DNA from: a virus
Direction: 5' to 3' (one strand)
Virus record (IMG/VR): IMGVR_UViG_3300027906_000192
Span: 1-20,795 of that record
Length of the DNA: 20,795 bases
The position numbers and the translations under genes were made by a program. Below are positions 16,219 to 20,795 of this stretch, in pieces. The stretch's first letter is position 1. Every line of letters starts with the position of its first letter. The notes below the pieces were generated by a model that searched no databases, was not told the DNA's origin, and worked only from the letters and a program-made list of their open reading frames with translations.

Positions 16219-17787
16219 ATGGCAATACAAATACCAACACCTAAAAGAGGAGGGGCTTATGAAAACCCCGAAACAGTAGTTGTTTCTCAAGCAGCGCCTT
16301 ATACCGATGCAATAAACTCATTTGCTAACGCCTTTGTTACAGCATCTGAAGGTTTAGTTAAAATAAAAAATGAAAAACTTAAAAAGACACTAGCAGAGCA
16401 AGCTAAACTTGCTAAAGATGTTTATATAGATCCTACTAAATTTTTAGAAAGATTTGAAAAAGCCGGAGCAACTGAGCAAGAGTATGATATTGTCAATAAA
16501 TTATTTGATGAAAATGCCCAACTTCAGCTAGATATTGAGGCAGGTTCTTATACAAAAGAAGACTATAAAGATTTAATGGCTCAGAAAAACAAAACGCTTA
16601 CTAAGCTAAACCAAATGGTTGGATTTGCTGGAGAAAGTACGACATTTAAAGCTAAATGGGCTGAAGATTTTAGGGAACAAGCTAGAACTATGAGTAATCA
16701 AGGTTACGCCTCTGCTGTTGGAAATGAGGAATACATTGCGGCGGCTAATATATTTTCAGGGGTAACTACCGTGGACAAACCTGGTAATGTTGAAATATTT
16801 TTTAAAGAAGGATCTGATACTCAAATGGTTAGAATTACAGGGGGTGATTTGACAGAAGCCTATGAAGTGCCGCTAGCTTCTTTTTTATCTAATCAACTTC
16901 CTACTGTCCCTAAATATGATGATGAAATAATTGAGTCATTAAAAAATAATAATATTTTAGACAATAACGGGCGATTAACTAAGTATGCAAAAAATATGAC
17001 AGAAAGGCAATATTTTGCAGCAGTTAACAATCTCGTAGCTACAAAAATTGAAGGCTTTAGTGAAAATATAAGCCAAGCTAATAGCTTAGGTCTTGAGGTA
17101 TTTGGCCTTAAGGATCCATTTACTTTATCGATGCAAGACGGCGTCCCTGGGACAGAACTAAGCCCAGAAGACCAAAAGAAGTTAACAGCTGCGGGCGAAG
17201 CGTATACTTTAACCATTATACCTAAGCATGTATATGAACCGGAGGGACCCAGCGCTAAAGAGCTAGCCCGAAGCAACAAAGCGGCTAGAGAAAAGGCTAA
17301 TCAAGATGCGTTTAAAGAATTAATAGATGAAAAGTTAACAACTATTGGGTTGACAACTACACCAACAGGCCAATTTATAGGTACGGTAAATCCTTTAAGC
17401 AAAGATGGAGAAATTAATGCTGCATTTGAAAGAGGCTTGTCCGGGTTAGGTTATCAAATAGAGGAAAGAATTCCAGGCAAGGATGAAAATGAATATATAG
17501 GAATAAGAATAAAGCCTCAAGCTGGAACTGCTGGAAATGGAATTGATGTTTTAAATAATGAAAATGCCCCAGTATTTATTTATAACTTAATGCTCGCGGA
17601 GGGCTACAGTGTGCGAGACGCTAAAGATTTTGCTTATAGAAGTATACCGACCCTGGGTCCTCAAGAAGGGGATTTAGACGACGGAAAAAAATGGGATGAT
17701 AAGTTAAAAAAGTGGGTGGAAGTAAAACCCGAAGATGAATCTGTAACAGACCAAGGACAAAAATATAATCAATATCAAAGAAAATAG
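16219..17787 (+). CDS. Internal virion (cargo) protein candidate, medium
   Basis: I do not recognise a named family in these 522 residues. The N-terminus (AIQIPTPKRGGAYENPETV) is a short basic/proline segment. Residues about 25-160 are strongly helical and charged (EGLVKIKNEKLKKTLAEQAK, then FRE and further helices). A mixed middle follows, including TGGDLTEAYEVPLASFL and MTERQYFAAVNNLVATKIEG. The last third contains FERGLSGLGYQIEERIPG and YNLMLAEGYSVRDAKDFAYR, and the tail is charged and disordered. There is no membrane segment or signal peptide. It lies between a small protein with a membrane-type segment and a giant polyvalent protein, five bases before the latter, so an ejected internal protein is the natural inference by analogy with the T7 and P22 gene order. 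The ATG follows AAAAAATATAAATA with no near Shine-Dalgarno sequence; an in-frame TAA lies two codons upstream. Confidence 0.6.
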   Translation: MAIQIPTPKRGGAYENPETVVVSQAAPYTDAINSFANAFVTASEGLVKIKNEKLKKTLAEQAKLAKDVYIDPTKFLERFEKAGATEQEYDIVNKLFDENAQLQLDIEAGSYTKEDYKDLMAQKNKTLTKLNQMVGFAGESTTFKAKWAEDFREQARTMSNQGYASAVGNEEYIAAANIFSGVTTVDKPGNVEIFFKEGSDTQMVRITGGDLTEAYEVPLASFLSNQLPTVPKYDDEIIESLKNNNILDNNGRLTKYAKNMTERQYFAAVNNLVATKIEGFSENISQANSLGLEVFGLKDPFTLSMQDGVPGTELSPEDQKKLTAAGEAYTLTIIPKHVYEPEGPSAKELARSNKAAREKANQDAFKELIDEKLTTIGLTTTPTGQFIGTVNPLSKDGEINAAFERGLSGLGYQIEERIPGKDENEYIGIRIKPQAGTAGNGIDVLNNENAPVFIYNLMLAEGYSVRDAKDFAYRSIPTLGPQEGDLDDGKKWDDKLKKWVEVKPEDESVTDQGQKYNQYQRK

Positions 17788-17792
17788 TATTC

Positions 17793-20700
17793 ATGGTTTC
17801 ATATCAAGTAAATGGTAAAATCTATGATCTTCCTGAAGAAGAAGTTCAAGGATTTTTAATTGAATTTCCAGATGCAGTGCTAGTTGAAGAAGACGAAACT
17901 GTGGAAAAGCCAATACCTTCACCGGAAGAGAGTGCACCTGTGGAGGAAAATGTAGCGCTCGACAATATGGTATCAGAGCCGGTAGATACTTCTTTGGAAT
18001 TACCTACAACGTATAAAGTTAATGGAAAAATTTATGATTTACCTAAAGAAGAGGTTGCTGGGTTCCTAAGTGTTTTTACGGATGCTGAGCCTTATGAGGG
18101 CGAAGAATCTATTCAAGAGCTTCAAAAAGCTCAACCTAATGGTGAAGCGGTTGATGGATTTTGGGAGTCTTTATATGTTTCTTTTATGAATTCTTTAGAT
18201 AATATTGAACTACAAAGACAATCGGCTGCTCTTATTGAAGATGTTGAGGACGGTGAATTAGAAGCAGAAAATGCCGCAAATTACGTTGTTGCCATGCAAA
18301 ATGTAAATGACAATCAACAAATACAATCTGTAAAAGATTACGATGCCACTGTAAAAAAATACCAAGCCCAAGGAGATAATGGGATGATCGCATCACTAAA
18401 AGGACTATATGATAATCCGGAAGCAGGTTTTGCTATGGCTATTAATTCTTTAGGGACAGTGTATGGTTCTATAGCTGTTGGCGAAAATGTTAAAACAGGT
18501 TTAAAATATGCTGGAGCTGGCGCAGCAACCGGAGCAGTAGCTTCGTCTATAGCGGGTACTGTGGGTGGGCCTTTAGGTACTCTACTTGGAACTATTGGTG
18601 GAACAATAGGAGGGGGATTAAGAGGTTTTTATTTTGGGGCGATGAAACAATTAGAAACTCAATTACTTTTTAGTGAGTTATTAAATGAAAGAATAGAGGG
18701 AGAAATTACTGCTCAAAAAGTTACTGATATTTTTGAAGATAAAGAATTTGTTAATGATATATTAAATAAAGCAGAAAATAGAGGAATTGGAGTTGCTGCT
18801 GTAGAAACTATGCTGGCATTTTTACCCATTAAAGCTGGAGGAGTAATGAGTAAAGCTATAAAAGGAGCTTCTGGGAATGTTGGGCGAGCCGTAGCCGGTA
18901 CTGCAGGCAGAATTGTTACAACGGGGGTGTTGGAGGCAGGAGTAGGAATGTTAGGAGAAGCAACAGGGCAATTAGCATCTGGGCAAGAACTTGATTTAAG
19001 AGAAATAACAGAAGAAGGTATAATAAGCCCCTACGGTAAAGCTATAACCCTTAGAGAATACGTTTCTAATGTTAGAACACTCCAAGATGAAGTAAAAATT
19101 TCAAGTACATTAAAACCTACTAAATATAAAAATGTTTCTGAACTATTTGCTGACAAAACATCTTCTGAAACTCAGGTAAATATTTCAAAATTAAAAAGGT
19201 CTCAAAAAATATTAGATTTACAAGTAGATGCCCAGGTTAATAAAAACGAAATAACTAAAGAAGAAGGCGATAATATTAAAAGAAATTTTAGAGATACGCA
19301 GGGCGCTGTTAACCGCATAAAGCCTTTAAACTTTAATACTGAGCAAGAAACTAAAGCTGTTGAGTTATTAAAAGAAAAACAACAACTTTTAAATGAAATT
19401 AAAGAAGTTGACGAAAAAGCATTAACTCAACCTCAACAAGAAAGAGTTAATGTAATTGATAAAGAGCTTAACAATTTAAGAGTTGAAAGAGCAACTGAAA
19501 CTATAACAGAGGCTGTTGATCCATCGAGAGTAATACTTGTAGAAAATGATCAAGAATTACAAAATAAATATGACATTAAAGGAGCCAATTATTCTGCAGC
19601 AGGTGGATTTTTTAAAGATGGCAAATTTTATATAAACAAAGAAGTTGCTGGGCAATTTGAAACAATTACAGAACCTTCGCATGAATTACTTCACCCTATA
19701 TTAAAAGAGGTATTAAAAGCTAACCCTCAAGAACTAGTAGATGAATTTAAAAAAGTAATAGGCGAAGATAATGTTAGAGCGGTTCAAAAAAGAATTGACG
19801 GTATTGATGTTTATACAAACGAATACATGGAAGCAAATCCCGATGAGTTTATAACTCAATTTGGGGATATGATTTTAGAGGGTGAAATTACCTATAATGA
19901 TAATATTTTTACTAAGATAGGTGATTACATAACTCCTTTACTTAGAAAATTTGGATTTAAAAAAATAAAATTTGACAGTGGTAGGGATGTTTATAATTTT
20001 ATGCGTGAATATTCTAAAGGGATTGAGCGCGGTAAATTATCTGAAGATGTAAAAGCTGTTATCCCTACAGAATTACAGTCCGAAGAAACTTTTTCTGTTA
20101 AAAAGGCTAGTGTATTAGAAGCTATAAATAAACTTGTCCCTCAGGATATTACTACACAAGAAGAATACCAAAGTTTTATAAGGGATGAAAGGTCATCTTT
20201 CCCTAAGCTTTATAGAGCGATTACTGAGCAAGGCGGAGTAATTAATAATTATATTAGAAAAATATCAACTTCGCCAGAAGAAGTGCAAAAAACAGTTGAA
20301 AGATTAGTTGAGAGAACATTAAAGTTTAACCCTGAAGCTGAACGTAAAGATACAAAAAAGGCTGTAGGCATAGAAGCTTTTGGCGAAAGAATATTTGCTG
20401 ATATACAATTTGCTAGAAAAGGATCTAAGCTTGAATTATATGAAGAAAGCGAAAAAACTAAAAGAGAAAGCAGAAGAGAAGACCGTGAAGATGGCTTTGA
20501 AACTTTAGCTGCGCCAGAAACTGAAATTGAAACTACACCCGCCCCACCTGCGCGCGGTAGAAAGCTAGTTAAAAAGCAAGCGCTTAGTGAAGAAAACCAA
20601 AAAGCATTAGAAAAAGTTATTGCAGAAGCAGATTTTACAGAAGAAGAGCTTACGTTTAAAACATTACCCAATGCAGCAATAGAAATTTTTGCAAAAGAAA

Positions 20701-20795
20701 TTGGTATACCTGCTAAAAAATTTGCTGGTAGCTCTAATTTTACTCAAGATGAACTGGGTAAAGTTATAACATATATTGAAGAAAATATAGATATA
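17793..20795 (+). CDS. Giant polyvalent virion protein with zincin-like HELLH site (partial at 3' end)
   Basis: The frame is open from the ATG at 17793 to the window edge: 1001 codons without a stop, so the C-terminus lies beyond the window. Residues 4-28 and 74-98 carry the same motif (Y.VNGKIYDLP.EEV.GFL, then F.DA), identical at 19 of 25 positions and separated by an acidic linker. Residues 240-282 are a glycine-zipper-like stretch (GTVGGPLGTLLGTIGG), and about 331-397 form another small-residue hydrophobic region; both could enter a membrane. Around residue 630 is HELLH (His630, Glu631, His634), preceded by strands ending GKFYINKEV and followed by a candidate third ligand Glu685 (NPDEFITQF), the layout of zincin-type peptidases. 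Residues about 885-930 are disordered. It is likely packaged and ejected with the DNA. Peptidase activity is inferred. Confidence 0.75.
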   Translation, partial: MVSYQVNGKIYDLPEEEVQGFLIEFPDAVLVEEDETVEKPIPSPEESAPVEENVALDNMVSEPVDTSLELPTTYKVNGKIYDLPKEEVAGFLSVFTDAEPYEGEESIQELQKAQPNGEAVDGFWESLYVSFMNSLDNIELQRQSAALIEDVEDGELEAENAANYVVAMQNVNDNQQIQSVKDYDATVKKYQAQGDNGMIASLKGLYDNPEAGFAMAINSLGTVYGSIAVGENVKTGLKYAGAGAATGAVASSIAGTVGGPLGTLLGTIGGTIGGGLRGFYFGAMKQLETQLLFSELLNERIEGEITAQKVTDIFEDKEFVNDILNKAENRGIGVAAVETMLAFLPIKAGGVMSKAIKGASGNVGRAVAGTAGRIVTTGVLEAGVGMLGEATGQLASGQELDLREITEEGIISPYGKAITLREYVSNVRTLQDEVKISSTLKPTKYKNVSELFADKTSSETQVNISKLKRSQKILDLQVDAQVNKNEITKEEGDNIKRNFRDTQGAVNRIKPLNFNTEQETKAVELLKEKQQLLNEIKEVDEKALTQPQQERVNVIDKELNNLRVERATETITEAVDPSRVILVENDQELQNKYDIKGANYSAAGGFFKDGKFYINKEVAGQFETITEPSHELLHPILKEVLKANPQELVDEFKKVIGEDNVRAVQKRIDGIDVYTNEYMEANPDEFITQFGDMILEGEITYNDNIFTKIGDYITPLLRKFGFKKIKFDSGRDVYNFMREYSKGIERGKLSEDVKAVIPTELQSEETFSVKKASVLEAINKLVPQDITTQEEYQSFIRDERSSFPKLYRAITEQGGVINNYIRKISTSPEEVQKTVERLVERTLKFNPEAERKDTKKAVGIEAFGERIFADIQFARKGSKLELYEESEKTKRESRREDREDGFETLAAPETEIETTPAPPARGRKLVKKQALSEENQKALEKVIAEADFTEEELTFKTLPNAAIEIFAKEIGIPAKKFAGSSNFTQDELGKVITYIEENIDI
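17802..17876 (+). repeat. 25-residue coding repeat, copy 1
   Basis: This encodes residues 4-28 of the giant protein (Y.VNGKIYDLP.EEV.GFL, then F.DA). It is repeated at 18012-18086 with 19 of 25 residues identical. The conservation at protein level, with different third bases in places, suggests selection on the motif. Confidence 0.8.
18012..18086 (+). repeat. 25-residue coding repeat, copy 2
   Basis: This encodes residues 74-98 of the giant protein, the second copy of the VNGKIYDLP motif. The 45-residue linker between the copies is acidic and proline-containing, so the two copies probably act as separate small binding units. Confidence 0.8.

Noticed and set aside
16893-17279. 128-residue minus-strand frame
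   Set aside because: It is entirely within the 522-residue gene, with no leader, no family pattern and shadow-like composition.
20249-20671. 140-residue minus-strand frame
   Set aside because: It is antisense to the open giant-protein frame; the S-rich product mirrors K/E codons on the plus strand.
1-20795. tRNA genes, CRISPR arrays, insertion sequences or att sites
   Set aside because: No cloverleaf-like sequence, regularly spaced repeat, transposase frame or flanking inverted repeat was seen in the short intergenic gaps, which leave little room for them.

Overview
The window is a continuous, all-plus-strand virion-morphogenesis module of an AT-rich tailed phage. Every gene that can be read is a packaging, head, tail or internal-virion gene, apart from one small cupin gene. 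No tRNA, rRNA, CRISPR array, insertion sequence or host gene was seen. The order is: terminase large subunit C-terminus, portal, scaffold-like protein, HK97-fold major capsid protein, an unrecognised head-gene candidate, two ring/connector proteins, a very long tail protein, a second tail protein, a cupin, and three consecutive internal (ejected) protein candidates, the last running off the end. This order and the protein patterns fit the short-tailed crAss-like phages (Crassvirales) and related marine Bacteroidota podoviruses. The assignment rests on remembered family patterns, not on a search.

Host: almost no gene has a Shine-Dalgarno sequence. Starts sit behind A/T-rich leaders, often of the type TAAATAA-ATGG, which is the usual situation for Bacteroidota and their phages. 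Together with the low GC content this suggests a flavobacterium-like, probably aquatic, host.

Layout: bases 1-907 hold the nuclease end of TerL. Bases 912-6043 hold portal, scaffold-like protein and capsid, ending in a good intrinsic terminator at 6057-6098. Bases 6122-6967 hold the unrecognised gene, followed by a long hairpin without a U-tract. Bases 7035-14986 hold the tail: a ring protein, a P22 gp4-like connector with an extra N-terminal beta domain, a 1466-residue barrel/muzzle-like protein with an adhesion-like C-terminal half, and a 504-residue partner. Bases 14992-15369 encode the cupin and 15366-16118 the first internal protein. A 100-base gap with a GC-rich hairpin follows, then a 522-residue protein and a polyvalent protein of more than 1000 residues.

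How they would work together: TerL pumps DNA through the portal into a scaffolded prohead. The rings and muzzle-like proteins build the short tail under the portal. The three internal proteins would be packaged and ejected with the DNA.

The most noteworthy observations are: a tail protein that appears divided into two genes with an adhesion-like module at the break; a tandem 25-residue motif and a HELLH zincin-like site in the last protein; an extra beta domain on the connector; a cupin gene inside the tail block; and hairpins between structural genes that may set expression ratios.
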